In this document: one piece after another, positions 23,673-34,946 of the stretch
Layout of the letters: each line of letters opens with the position of its first letter
Position numbering within the stretch: the first letter of the stretch is position 1
Assembly (NCBI GenBank): GCA_944990035.1
Contig: CALYLX010000142.1
Span: 124,001 to 188,000 of the forward strand
From: Clitopilus passeckerianus
Taxonomy: Eukaryota > Basidiomycota > Agaricomycetes > Agaricales > Entolomataceae
Length of the DNA: 64,000 bases
Reading direction: 5' to 3'
Translations under genes and position numbers: made by a program
Notes under the pieces: model-generated
The model's database searches: none
Told to the model about the DNA's origin: nothing
The model's input: only the letters and a program-made list of their open reading frames with translations

Positions 23673-26072
23673 GATTTTAAACGACCAACACCGCCATTTT
23701 TCAAAGTCCGACCGGACCCGCCTCTACGGACAGCCTTGGCCGCTCATCCATTTTGTCAGGAACATGCTTCCGGTGGCTATCCTTTTTTCCCCTCATTTCG
23801 GATAGGATTTTCCTTTGTTTTCCCCTGAGATTCCCTAAAATTGTCCTTCAAATCGTTCAGAAGGTCTTTGGAAAGGTAGCCTACGGCGTAGTAAGTGGCA
23901 TATGCTACGGCTCAGCTCGAGTCTGTTCGAGTCATTTTCCACACGGAGATGATTAATCCAGCTGACCAATTCCCACCGACAAGGGCGGGATGCCATGAGA
24001 AACAGCGAGCTCACTTGATCGCACAGCACCGCCCTTCCCCCCTAGGCGGGAAATGAAATAGTCGTGTCAGGCGTGGCGCGTATCGTGGGCGCCGCTCTCC
24101 ACGTCCTTCACCAAAGCAACGCACTGCCCGGATTGGCCAAATTGACATCGCTGATGCGTCCCCTCTTCCTCCCTCCACGTATCCTTTCCTCTTCCCATGC
24201 AACTGCCTGTATTCGTATTGCTGTGGATGTGAACAATAATCTGCACAGGGCACAGGGGTTGCTACACACTGCGAGGGATCAGATGATTATCGAGACCCGA
24301 CGAACAACCGCCGTCGGGATACAGGGCCGGTGGATCCACTTTCTGCCTCCCATCTGCCAACCCAACCGGTTAAACCCGTCGGTCGTTGCTTTGCTTTCCG
24401 CTTTGAAGACAACCGCATGTTGCGCCTTGTACAAACGGGGTTAGTGTGGTGGGCGCAGTCCAACGCTTTCGTCTGTGGACACGTTTTCTTCATCTTGTCT
24501 TCATTGAAAAAGGTCGTCAGTGGCTTGAATTGGTCTTGAATGGTGGTGGTACCTGGCGCAGCATCCTGTATCAAAGTCGTTTAGCAGACGTGGAGCAAGT
24601 TGCCTCGCGTTCAACCAATAAGAAACGATGATCAGTCAGCGAATTGATAAAGGGGTCACCCGTTATCGGGAGTCGGTACGCAGTCGTACGTCAAGAAGTA
24701 AACAATAACCAAGCGTCAAAACAAACGGTATGATAGATTATCTGCCACACTCATCAGTGTGACGACCTCGAATGTATTACAGGAATTCCGTCAAGTTCCG
24801 TCAAGTTCCGTAAGTCTGGTCATTCCGAAGTCGTATGTCGCTGCCAAAACCCAGATGGAGTGTAGGAAAGTGCGTATGCAACTGTGTAGTCCCTGCGACC
24901 CCAGTATTCTGAGCATAATGGTCGAATCGTCACAGGAGTGCTCATCAGTGATGCGAAGCTCTCCGCAATGAGGAACAGGTGCTTTCCAACAGTTGCAATC
25001 AGGAGCGCACGCAGCCAAATGTGTGATGTCAAAGAGTGCGTCTGGTGAGTGCTGCAGTGCCGCAGGTGGGGTCCAAGGTGAAGTATGTAGACATCGCAGC
25101 AGGTACCTTGTCAACGTCCCAAGTCCGTCGTACTGCCCACAAAATCTCCGCAGTGGTTGACTATCCGAGGATGCAGCAGTATATAGCCTAGCGAAGTTCG
25201 GTGGTTTTGAGGTTCAATCCAGGTGACCTTCCTATTCATGCGTCAATGAAAGTGCAAGGCGTACAGCGGCGATAGTGAGTCCTCGAGATGCATCAGAGGG
25301 GAGCAGGCGCAGTCAAAATACAGGCGTCGGGGAGAGTGAGTCTTTCTAGAAGGTGATAGTAGTGTCAGGAAAGACTAGGGAGATGCAGTAGTTTCCAGTG
25401 CAAAACGTTCAAAGTTGATAGAGGGCCTCGGGACGGGGGAAAGAAAGCAGGACTGTACCGAGGGGACGAGCAGTTAAATAACCGATGTGCCGTTCGTTCT
25501 TTGTAAGGATGGAATAGCTGTTGGCGCCCGAGAGTCAAGAAAATTGAAACGCGTACTTTATTAGAAAGCAAGCTTGGTCATGATTTCAGCGCGGTGGAAG
25601 ACGAAACACGAGGCTCCCGGCTAGCCCACAGTCTGGAGGAGGGGTAGGGAAAAGGCGCCCTCCATTCTGACCCAATCTCTTATATACCAGTTCCTGGAAA
25701 CCGACTCATCATCCCAAGAAAGGAGGACGGGAGGCGGTTCCGCCTAGTTCCGCCCTCGTTGAGTCATTGCTCCTCCGACGTTTGCCAAAACGGGCGGGAG
25801 TCTCTATTTTGATGAAAACATGACTCGTGTGGGTATGGGCCCGTCGGGACCACTCTTGTCAGCAGGAGTATGGGAGGCACCGACAAGACCCGAGTTTTGC
25901 CTCTTTTAGGAGAGGCCGCTAAGTTAGCGCCGATCGCGATATCGGCTGGACGCGTCAACTATCACGTGATGGGAAAGATCAGTCATTCGAGTGTCCACTC
26001 TACTTTAAGTACTTGTCGTACTGCTTCAGGGATGTTCTTTGTTGAGAGGATGGTATCATTAAAGGATATACG
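23673..26072. other. Intergenic, no gene supported
   Basis: This span probably includes the promoter and leader of the bZIP gene at its left end. Short ORFs elsewhere carry no recognisable domain. A 10-bp unit (TTCCGTCAAG) is repeated in tandem at 24,785-24,811. Confidence 0.45.
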
Positions 26073-26896
26073 CTACGATCTACCAGTTAAGCTACCTATC
26101 GTTGATATGGCATAGCCAATGGGGTATCCGACATCAAGCAGCTAAGACATCTCTCGATGCGTCAGCGATACAAGTAAAACCCTCAGAAAACAACCTACCT
26201 TCGCCTCCACGAGACCATCTTCCGCAACTTTGGGGGTGTTGACCGGAGCGACATTACTCTGATCAGCAATGTTGCTAGCTAGGGGTATTGCCGTTACTGG
26301 AGCCATGGCTGCTGGTCGACCCATCGTTTCCTGCCTACTTGCCGAATCAGCATTGTATCCCGAAGGACGATATAGGACGTTACGAACATTTACGCCTTGG
26401 TTCTGGCTTCCTATTAGTAGAGCACCTACATTGTTTCCAATCGTGTTACGTTTCTGTCACGAAGTGGGTCAGGACAACATGAATCAAACTTGAAAAGCCT
26501 AATCAACTACCAGCAAGACGAGAGGATTCTTGGCCACATCGACATTCTTGAGCACATCGACGCTTTGCGCATCGGTAACAACCTGCTGAGCTGAGTTGCC
26601 GCTGCCGCTACTATGGCTGTTCGTTTCGCCCGTATTGCCGTTCTGTTAATTATATCAGCGCTGAGCGAGATTAAAGGCACATGATACAAACATTTACAGT
26701 ACTGTTTTGCGAGGCTAATCCTATAGCTTGGAGTTGATTTCCAATCAGATCGCGTTCCTGTACAAGAAAATGGTCAGTCTTAGGCAGTCGATAGGCCTCT
26801 GGGTACCGTGAGGTACAGAACACATACAATACGAGTCGGCGCAGCATTGACAGCTAGAGTACCAGCAGCGACAACGAGGAAGGCAGAGAACTTCAT
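26073..26896 (-). CDS. Small secreted protein, Asn/Ser/Ala-rich, unknown function
   Basis: Exons join from ATG 26896. The first gives a signal peptide, KFSAFLVVAAGTLAVNAAP. Later exons carry ERDLIGNQLQAIGLASQN, then a Ser/Gly/Asn stretch with VDVLKNVDVAKNPLVLL. An exon beginning about 26,435 has RNTIGNNVGALLIGSQNQG and further Ala/Pro/Val-rich sequence. A last short exon ends IGYAISTIGSLTGRS at TAG 26073. Introns are GT-AG and 50-75 nt. The two IGN...SQN segments look like a diverged internal repeat. It is likely secreted to the wall or medium. I do not recognise the family, and the last splice is the weakest part of the model. Confidence 0.6.
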
Positions 26897-26997
26897 AGCG
26901 CGCGATGAGTTTGATTGTAACGAGTGTGTAGGGAATCGAAAGAGAGGACGAAGCTGAGAGCTTGCTGAGGAACCTTCGAAGTCTGGATGAACTTCAG

Positions 26998-27004
26998 CTT
27001 TATA
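26998..27004 (-). promoter_or_regulatory. TATA-like box for the secreted protein gene
   Basis: TATAAAG on the minus strand, about 105 bp upstream of the ATG at 26896. The position is plausible for a core promoter; no other support. Confidence 0.35.
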
Positions 27005-28010
27005 GGACCTAGATTACATGCACTGTATTCGGGACCGAGCAGGAGAAGAGTCTCCATATTTCAATGGACTCAGAACTTGAAGTGCTAATTTGGTGCTAAC
27101 ATATTCGCCCCTGGATGACGAACCGAATACTAACAGTCGGTCACCAACCAGAGTCCCAGCACCTCCGTGACCGGCTGTCGTTTGGATTTTGTGGTAGGAA
27201 TGCCCACCATTCGTCTACAAAAAAACTTGTAGGAAGGTAGATATGCTACGCAGGGTACTCATCTCCTCTTCCAGCTTCCGCCGGCGTTAGAATACTTCGG
27301 ATGCGGCCGAGGCAGAAGAAGATGGAGGAGGTGCGAGGAGTATATGTCAGTAGATTTGGAGAACTCGTGAATTGCCGACTGCGTCGGCGGAACCCTTGCT
27401 TGCTGCGCCACAACGTACAGCTTCCAACAGCTCTTTAACAGGGAGATGCATTTCAGCGTCTCGTTTTGAATTCAGGAAACTGGCCCCATGTTCAGATTCC
27501 AACGCCTGAAGAACTCCTTAGGATCTCTTCTGACCTTTCTACCGTGCTTGGGTCAGTGCACGAGTTGGGGAAGCGTGATTTTGAGTGGTAATGTCCGGCC
27601 TTTGTTTACTCCTTTAAAGCCCCAATACAGTTTGGTGGACATCAAGTGGACATGCAGATTACCTCAGAATGTATAATTTACGTCGGCTCGTATCAAAGTC
27701 AAATAGTCGTGGGTTTCTGCCAGGGCAGCTTCTTTTTTTGTGATCGACGTGTACAGATTCTAATCCTTTCAGTGAAGTAAGGGGAAATAAGGATACAAGA
27801 GTGGGTGCTTTGACTGGATTGCCTTGGGGAATTTTATGCTCACGACTAACGTCGACGGGCTATTGCTCACTCCGGGCACATTAGGTGGTATCATATGGGC
27901 TGGGCACTTGTATCTTAATCCCTTGACGTTTGAAGGCGGCTTCAATTTTTGTGCATCTTTCCCGGTGAATACTGAAAAACCAAGGAGAAAATGGAAAACA
28001 AGGCACTCTG
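27005..28010. other. Intergenic, no gene supported
   Basis: No coding region with domain content. It ends at the first copy of the 15-bp target-site duplication. Confidence 0.4.
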
Positions 28011-28681
28011 GTATACGTTGTGGCTCGACGCTTCTTGATCTTTAACCACCACCATCCGACCGTGGGAACTCGTCACTCTCACACAAATGGTCGGCCGTAC
28101 TCCACCAAACACCTCTCATTAATCGCATCGGGCCCCGCCACAGCCTAACTCGTATTCCCTCTCAACAAATCCCTTTAATAAGTCTCTCATTTTTCTTATT
28201 GGGGCAGATCGCGACAACTGCGCGGTCTGTCTCCCCCCCGCTCTGCTGGAGGCAATTAGGATCCGCTTAGGATCCAACGTGCATAGTGGAAGGCAGGGTC
28301 TCTCGTTAATATTCGTTTTCCAACCTGTAAGGGTCATCGTGCTAACCCCTACTGCCGGTACACCAGCTATGCAGGTAACTGACAGTTGGAAGCTGCGGCG
28401 CCCATGCCGGTAGTAGGGGCTTATCCTAGGCGCATCCACCCGGAGAATGGGGTGGGACTCCTCTGAAATCCGGCTATCAGTCGCTATTAGGAGGCGCAGG
28501 ACAGACATACGTGCTGTCCAGGTTGATGAGAGGGATGTTTTAGGTGTAGCCTGCCCTCGCGGGACTGTTGTCGCACACCCAGTTTTTTGTATATTTTGAG
28601 TACGTCTAAAATATACCCTACGCGGATGATCTAAAAAATTAAAAAAAATTAAAAAAAATTAAAAAAGTATACGTTGTGGCT
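28011..28681 (+). mobile_element. Retroposed element with A-rich tail and 15-bp target-site duplication
   Basis: The 15-mer GTATACGTTGTGGCT occurs at 28011-28025 and again at 28667-28681, flanking a 641-bp insert (28026-28666). The insert ends with an A-rich tail of the form (AATTAAAAAA)n directly before the second copy. Long direct repeats plus a 3' A-rich tail are the marks of target-primed insertion by a non-LTR retroelement or a SINE mobilised by one. No plus-strand ORF of note exists inside, so it is a SINE or a short 5'-truncated LINE end. A 129-codon frame on the minus strand (28119-28508) has no recognisable domain. Confidence 0.75.
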
Positions 28682-29196
28682 GTGTATCGTTACTCTCCGA
28701 TCACGCCAGTTCTGTAACGTCACGCACGATGAAATGCGGCTTCAATTATGGGGGACAGAGAACCCTTGCAAGCAAGGGAATTTTGAGCAGTTTGACCGAT
28801 AAGGGGAGGACGAGACCGCGAAGAGACAGAATTCTGTACGACATGTGAGGAAAGCCCTTCATAGCGTGTATTCCGTAGATGCCCAAAGCCAGAAGGAAGG
28901 CGAGAAAAGATAGGTACGTGAGCAGGTACTGTAGGTTGATTGAAATGCAAGACATCGTACTAGATACGATGAGAAATACAACCAACCATCGACGCTAAAG
29001 GTCGGAGATCACTTGACGTTTTCAAGGTGCCAAGTTGTAAGTCTATCATAGTAAGGGTGATCATACAGGGGCAAGGACGCCGAGGTTAACTTTCAGATTC
29101 TGTCCATATCCTCCGCAATATACATAACCGGATACAGCACAATAAAATATTTTCGATTAGTCCAGCTCATCATAACCACCTAGCTCCCCTTCTGTA

Positions 29197-29436
29197 TTAG
29201 AGCTTGACACACTTGTAGCTGGCACAGCAGCAGGGCGGTTTGTAGGTAACGGATGTACCATATCCTTTCTTGCACTTTGGAGGTCTGGTATCGCAGTGGA
29301 AGCATGGTGGTACCTTGGTGCATCCACATGGTGTCGTGACGGCTCGGGCTTCCAATGACTCGGGCGACTCAGAAGTTGTAGCGACCACAGAGGCGGTGAC
29401 CACAAGAAGTGACAATGCAACCCGGGCTATATACAT
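29197..29436 (-). CDS. Small secreted nine-cysteine protein, copy 2 (79 aa)
   Basis: A single coding exon. A signal peptide (ARVALSLLVVTASVVA) is followed by a slightly longer spacer than in other copies (TTSESPESLEARAV). The Cys block is CGC, five residues, CFHC, six residues, C, thirteen residues, CCC, four residues, C, ending VKL. It differs from its relatives by one extra residue between the third and fourth cysteines and by a basic KCKKGYG loop. The ATG follows CTACAG, an acceptor-like site. A CGTATTTAAGG word lies at 29650-29661, 225 bp upstream. It is the most diverged intact member and stands alone, outside the duplicated block. Function unknown. Confidence 0.75.
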   Translation of the reverse strand: MYIARVALSLLVVTASVVATTSESPESLEARAVTTPCGCTKVPPCFHCDTRPPKCKKGYGTSVTYKPPCCCASYKCVKL

Positions 29437-30832
29437 CTGTAGGGAGGAGGTCAGTGCGCCGTATTATGTACAGAGCAGAGAATGTCGACGACGAACGTTG
29501 TATGACTTGGATGGTGGGTCGGATAATATGTTTGGAGGCCGACTAAAGGTGGAAAATTGTCAGAGAATGAGATATTGTCTTGAGCCAGAAACTTACTTCT
29601 GATATTGTGGGGGAGGTTCCGGGGTTACTATCCTCGACTCGACGCATTGCCCTTAAATACGTTATATGTCATTTATTTTCATGTCCATAAGAAGATGCAT
29701 TAAAATATTCCAAGGGAGCCTAATAACTATGCCAAGACACGGTGGGACGGGAGAGGACGACAAAGCCTTGCTTCGGTTCTACGCGGAATGGCTTCAAGCT
29801 CGCAAACTACCGCATACAACTAAGTTTGTCCTGTGCGGTTGCGTGTAGCCACGAAATCGTATCTCCTCAGACTCAGACACTCGATCATACCATCCAAGTC
29901 TTCGGTCTTCAGGCACATTTTTACCGTGAGGACACCTGTTGCACGTTTCAGGACAATAGGAAGATCCCAAAGACATGAATTTTGAATTCCCTCTGCTGCT
30001 TATGCTATGTTTGAGATTCAAAATATGACGGGAATAAGCCACGTTCCACCCGCGCTCTGATTCCGAATTTGCCATGCATATACTATATGACTTGAATGCG
30101 GTGTGGTGAATAAATATCGAAAGTAGATGGTACGTAATTCTCTGCGACATGATTGCAGCTGCTCATACCCCCGGCACACTATACATACCGGCTGCACTTT
30201 GTTAGGAGCCTGAGTTTGACTCGACACCCATCTTAGATCCAACATGAGTCCCGATTCATTCAAGGAGGGTCCGGATATACCGATGTTGTTCATCAACTAA
30301 GCACACAGAAGTTGAGAAAGCGACCAAAGTCGGATAGGAGTAAGTGGGGCAAGTTGGGAAGTACAACAGGACAGGATATTCCAGTAGGTATGTAGATAGG
30401 TACAAGAAATCGGGTACTAGATACATCGGGATGGACGAGTGATAAACGCTAAAGCGGTCAATCTCAGAAGGTGGTAAGGTATACACAGTGAACAAGGAAA
30501 AAGTGGGAATACGAATCTGCGGTATAAGCAAGATGTCAGCAAAATGGTAGGTCGTGATGAAGGGCAAGGGATCAGTCCAGGAGTCCATAAGTAGGTGACT
30601 AGGCATCCATCCATCCATTCGGGGAGTTCGATACAGGAAAAGGAAGTCTAGTCGTGATCGAGGTCGTAGTTAGTCGGCACCATTAGAGGAGGGTTTTAAA
30701 TCTGTCATCTGGGAGTCTTCATTCGTGTTCATGAGTAGTGGTGGATATAGATCCAGTCGTCGTCAGATTACGACGGGGCAACAAGTGCGTAAGGTCGTTC
30801 GAAAATGGCCACGGACATCACTAGAGTAGATG
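29437..30832. other. Intergenic, no gene supported
   Basis: Holds the promoter of the peptide gene at its left end (TATTTAAGG at 29,650-29,661). The rest has only short overlapping frames. The part next to 30,832 probably contains the SHO1 3' UTR. Confidence 0.4.
29650..29661 (-). promoter_or_regulatory. CGTATTTAAGG core promoter word upstream of peptide copy 2
   Basis: On the minus strand this reads CGTATTTAAGGG, 225 bp before ATG 29436. The same word occurs at matching distances upstream of the peptide genes at 43.2 and 48.9 kb, and in altered form at 46.7 kb. It is probably a TATA element with the start site and a 5' UTR intron between it and the ATG. Confidence 0.5.
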
Positions 30833-32950
30833 TTATAGCAGCTGAAGATAGTTTGATGGTGCAACTGTAAAGGGTAAAGTAGAGGTAGGTCAGTCAGTGA
30901 TCCGTAACACAAGCCTGATGAACCGAGAAACAAAATTGAAAAAAGAGCATACGTGGAAGTTCGAGATGCGTGGCGGAGCATAAACATGTGGGCGATGAAG
31001 GGAAAGGAAATAGAACCCCTTGTGGAGTGAACGGTGTGGACGAAAGTAGATCTAACATGAGTAGTACTGAAGGAAGAACGGAACGCAGCCTCAATAACGA
31101 ATAAACCGAATGAAAAGACGGGGCTGTGGTTGATAGCCAGAGAAAGGGGGTAGGAACCCAACGACAGGATAAAAGGAGAGAGCCGAAGCAAAACAGGAAT
31201 GAAAGCACAGAACAGGAAAAACACTCACTCCCAACACTCCCATCCCCCCTCCTCGCACTCCACCACCGCCCGCTCTTATCCACAATCTCCAGTGTTTCAC
31301 CTTGTTGGAAGGAGAGCTCGTTCGGGTCGTGTGTGCTTGCTTTGTCTATAACACGTCCGTGTTAGCCCCATACTCTTCCTAGAGAATAAGGAGAAAGCGG
31401 ATGGAAAAGAAAACGTACACGAATACAAAGCCCTAGCCGTCCACACCTTCCCTCCTGTTGCTGCTCCCCCTTCCTTCTTATCCCCAGTCGCCTTCTCCGC
31501 CTTCTCCCCACCCACATGTCCCTCCCTCTCATCCTCCTCCTCAATCCTAGACGTATACCCAGGCGCAGGCGTCCCCGTCCCCGCAGCCGTATTCGTAGCC
31601 GTATGAGATGTTCCACTCCCAGCTGTAACACCACTTCCTCGGGCACGTATAATCTCATGTTCGGTGCCATCAAACCCAACAGCTACACTCACACCTGCAT
31701 CTCCTGCTCCAGAGTCGCTTCTCAGAATCCCGGCTCTCACAGGTGGCCCCATTCCTCCTCCACCGGCGCCGATCCCAGCACCTCCAGCTCTCTCCCGGCC
31801 GTCTGTATCGATACTCCTCCCCTCACTTATAGCAGCCGAAGTTCGTCGGGTCCCATCAATACTAGCTCCCGTCAACGCATCGCTTTCTCGTCCACCTACA
31901 GAGCCTGAGCCCGAGCCTGGACCAGGATGAGAGTTGCGTAGTGCCAAAGCGTGGGGTGGGAGAAGTGGGGACGTGGGTGGGATGGGCTGCATCGTGTACT
32001 GCTCTCCACCAGGCGCACCGTTGCCGTTCGGGGGAGGAGGGTACGGGTGGGGGATGTATTCATCGCCACTATGCTTCCCCGTGTGTGTGGGGACACCACT
32101 CTCCGTTCTTCCATCCTTCCTCCTTCCAGCACCAACACCATTAACGATTCGACTAACCGCGGAATGAGGAGGGGAGGACAAATAAACGACCCAAAAAAGA
32201 TCAGCCAAAAGCGTGAGGAGCCACCCCGCCGCCGTTGCTTGCTCGGCTGGGGTGGAGACGGGGGAGGAGCGGATGTGGTTGTCGATTGCGAGAGCGGAGA
32301 AGACGATTACTATTGAGGAGAGGTTTGCTAGGGCGGGTGCTGCCGTGAATGGGTGGTGGGGAGCATAGGGAGGTGAAGGGGAAGGGGAGGAAAAGAGAGA
32401 GAACCCCAACCAAACGAGGATAATCAACTGCAGGATAATGGCGAACCAGAGATACCCCCCGAGAAACGAAGCTCCGAAATCGTGTGTGAGGATCGATTGG
32501 GAGATTAGGGTGGTGAGGAATGCAATCTGAAATGACGTCGTCGTCGGTCAATTAAGATAGAAAAGGAGAGAAGAGAGAAGAACATACGATTCCGAACACC
32601 AAAGACCCCAGGAGGATTAGACTTCTCCCAGTTCCTGTAGCTCCTGCTTCGCTTCCGTAGCTTATAGGCCTTCCCCCACCCTCTCCACCAGGACTAGCCA
32701 GCGGGTGTGGGTAATGATACCCATGAGGCTGAGCTTCGACCGGATACTGCTCTTGCCCCTGCCCCTGCTGTGGTTGATACGCCGTACTCCCTCTCTGACT
32801 CTGATTACTCTGATTGCTCTGAACTCGACTATGCCGACTTGGATGAGGCGACGCCTCCAAGCCAGGACCATAAGCGAGCGCGGTGGATGGACCGAGCGTC
32901 GCGCTGTTTCGGGAGTGGGAAGTGTCGAATTGGTCTGGGTTTTGCGACAT
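30833..32950 (-). CDS. SHO1: SHO1 osmosensor: four-helix membrane domain plus SH3 (539 aa)
   Basis: Four exons join in frame: 32950-32588, 32526-31419, 31345-31229 and 30864-30833. The N-terminus (about 105 residues) is Ser/Gln-rich. Four hydrophobic segments follow (SLILLGSLVFGI, FIAF/YLWFAIILQLIILVWLG, LANLSSIVIVFSALAI, AAGWLLTLLADLFWVVYL), the SHO1 membrane domain. A long Gly/Ser/Pro linker leads to a complete SH3 domain built from three exons: ARALYSY, DPNELSFQQGETLEIVDK, RWWSARR and APSNYLQLL before TAA 30833. The linker is unusually long and repetitive (GPGSGSGS, GAGIGAGGGG). SHO1 is a plasma-membrane adaptor that recruits the MAPKK Pbs2 through its SH3 in the HOG and related pathways. 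The final exon lies beyond a 364-nt intron and restores the expected SH3 end, which supports the model. Confidence 0.9.
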
Positions 32951-34946
32951 TGCTGACGTCGGTGGTGGAGGGCTTCTCAGAGTATGCTTCTATCTCCTCA
33001 GAGTCAACTTCCCGAATTCAGTCTTCTCCTTCTTCTTGTCCGTGGGAAGGGAACAGAACGGGAGAGAGAAGCAAGCAGAAAATTTGGACGACGAGTGATA
33101 GCGACAAGAAGGAAACGAGGCTGCGCTTGCCCTAATTCAGTTCAGTTCACTTTCTCGGTTCTCTATGACGGATTGACATGACATCCTGCATCGTGCCCAT
33201 TGCCCCGTATGAACCGTTTCTGGAAGCGATGATGATGGTAGGGCCTGGACCGAAGAAGAGGCTATCTATAGGTGCGTTTGATCCAGAGGCGGCTTCATTT
33301 CCCTCTCCTCGTCAGAGTACTTTGTTGCTCCAAGCTCCAAAATTATGAAATGAGCTCGTATGCAGAGAAATACTGCAAAACAAAGATGACAGAGTTGACT
33401 GTATCATGTGTATGGAGGAGAGAAGTCGCCATCGGGACCCGGTGATCAATGATCCCACGGCCCTGGCCGGATTGGCGGTCCGGAGTAGCCTTCAGGCTTC
33501 GGGATGACGGATTTGCCTCTTGCCTCCCGATGTCATCATGTCATGGTCAAGACGTTCGAGCACAATTCCACCGTCACCAAGCTCTGTCTTGTAATCTCAT
33601 CAGGATTTCGAGCTACTCTATGGCAGGACAATCCGAGTCCACTCGACCCTCGACGCACGACGCACGAGGTGGAAGGACGTTACTGTGCGAGGTTATTCCG
33701 TTTTCCACCTATATTCTTCACCATCCCATTTATTCCTCTCGTGGCTCCTTCGCTCTCAGCCTTTCACTTCGTAACCTTAACAATAACTTGAATCTGATGG
33801 GCTCACTAGGAACACGTCAGTGATCTTGAATGTCCGCATCTGGACCTGCCTGAGGACCAATAACAACTCGTAGGCAGAAACGAAAACGAGGTGAGTTTCC
33901 CGGTTCTATTCCTCTTGCATTTCTTCCTCCTCCCCTGCGCTTTCCAAAGCACGACGTGACCGGGACCAATGCGCGCTACTTATTGCGGGTTTGCATAGAC
34001 ACCCTCTCCCGATGAATTGGCCTAGGATCAACGCGCCCAGGCCCATCTTCACACCTGCCTGGCATCGAGATCAATGGATATGTCAGTGGTGGTCTCGCGC
34101 AACGAGTCAGAGGTGCGTATTGCATGGCTTTGATTATGCTCATATCCTCCCCTCGTCTATGTACGCGGACGATTTTTTTTCGACGCTGGCTGGTAGGTGA
34201 AATGGTTTCTGAGGGGTGGAGAGTAGGAATTCAAGGCTGGCCATCAATGAGGACTTGAGTACCGAGTACGGAGTGTCGGCGGCGTCACGGTTTATTCAGG
34301 TCAAGTCTCTGAGGTTGGTACTTCCTTCTTCCTGTCTTTTTCGTTTATGCTTACCCGTCGATATCTCCCCTCGCGGTTTCTTGAAACTATTCCGGCCCGG
34401 CGAGCGCTTTGGATACCGTGACTATGGAGTGTGGAGCTCACGTTTTGAAGCTCCCGGTTTGGGCATTCGACTAGCTTGGATCGTCTTTCTCAATCCTGCC
34501 TCTCCGCGGTCATCCCTCTCGGTGTTATGTTTCTCATTCTTGCTTTCTCAAGAAACCACGCCGATCAAACACTCTAACTGATGCATGTGTGCTTAGGGAT
34601 ACTCTCAGCTCTATAAGTCATGATATTTCTGAGTCGAAGACGAGGTGTGTGTGTTTATACTGAACGAGTGGGCGCCTCTCCAAGAGGTGGAAATATACAC
34701 GGATTCGATCTGCGATGGGTAGGACAAGCAAAGAGAAGTTTTAGAGGGAACTATGGGACGAGTAGGAGAACGCCTGCGTCACCCTAAGTACGATCATTTT
34801 TAGGAACTTGAATGTAAGGCGAGGTGTAGGTAACAAATAGGACGGAATGCAAGTTTGAATATAAGAATTGATATTCGACGGTTAAAGAATGAAAGCTAGT
34901 TGTAACCCGTTCATATATGTATCAAGTACGACGTCTGAAGTCTGTA
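32951..34946. other. Intergenic, no gene supported
   Basis: Its left end is the SHO1 promoter side. Between 33,450 and 34,580 several plus-strand frames of about 120 codons occur with splice-like signals (a donor near 33,890 and an acceptor near 33,998), so a small spliced gene is possible. I cannot assign a product. Confidence 0.35.

Noticed and set aside
24785..24811. CRISPR-like or regulatory array
   Set aside because: Only two and a half copies of a 10-bp unit with no spacers; a simple tandem repeat in a eukaryotic intergenic region.
28119..28508. A 129-codon minus-strand gene inside the retroposed insert
   Set aside because: It runs opposite to the element orientation implied by the A-rich tail, and no reverse transcriptase or endonuclease motif is seen.
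30648..30690. An exon with VPTNYDLDHD as the SH3 end of SHO1
   Set aside because: No splice acceptor joins it in frame, and APSNYLQLL at 30,833-30,864 joins perfectly in phase.
31516..32316. Plus-strand ORFs of 77-130 codons
   Set aside because: They lie opposite the SHO1 linker, whose Gly/Ser/Pro bias opens frames on the other strand.
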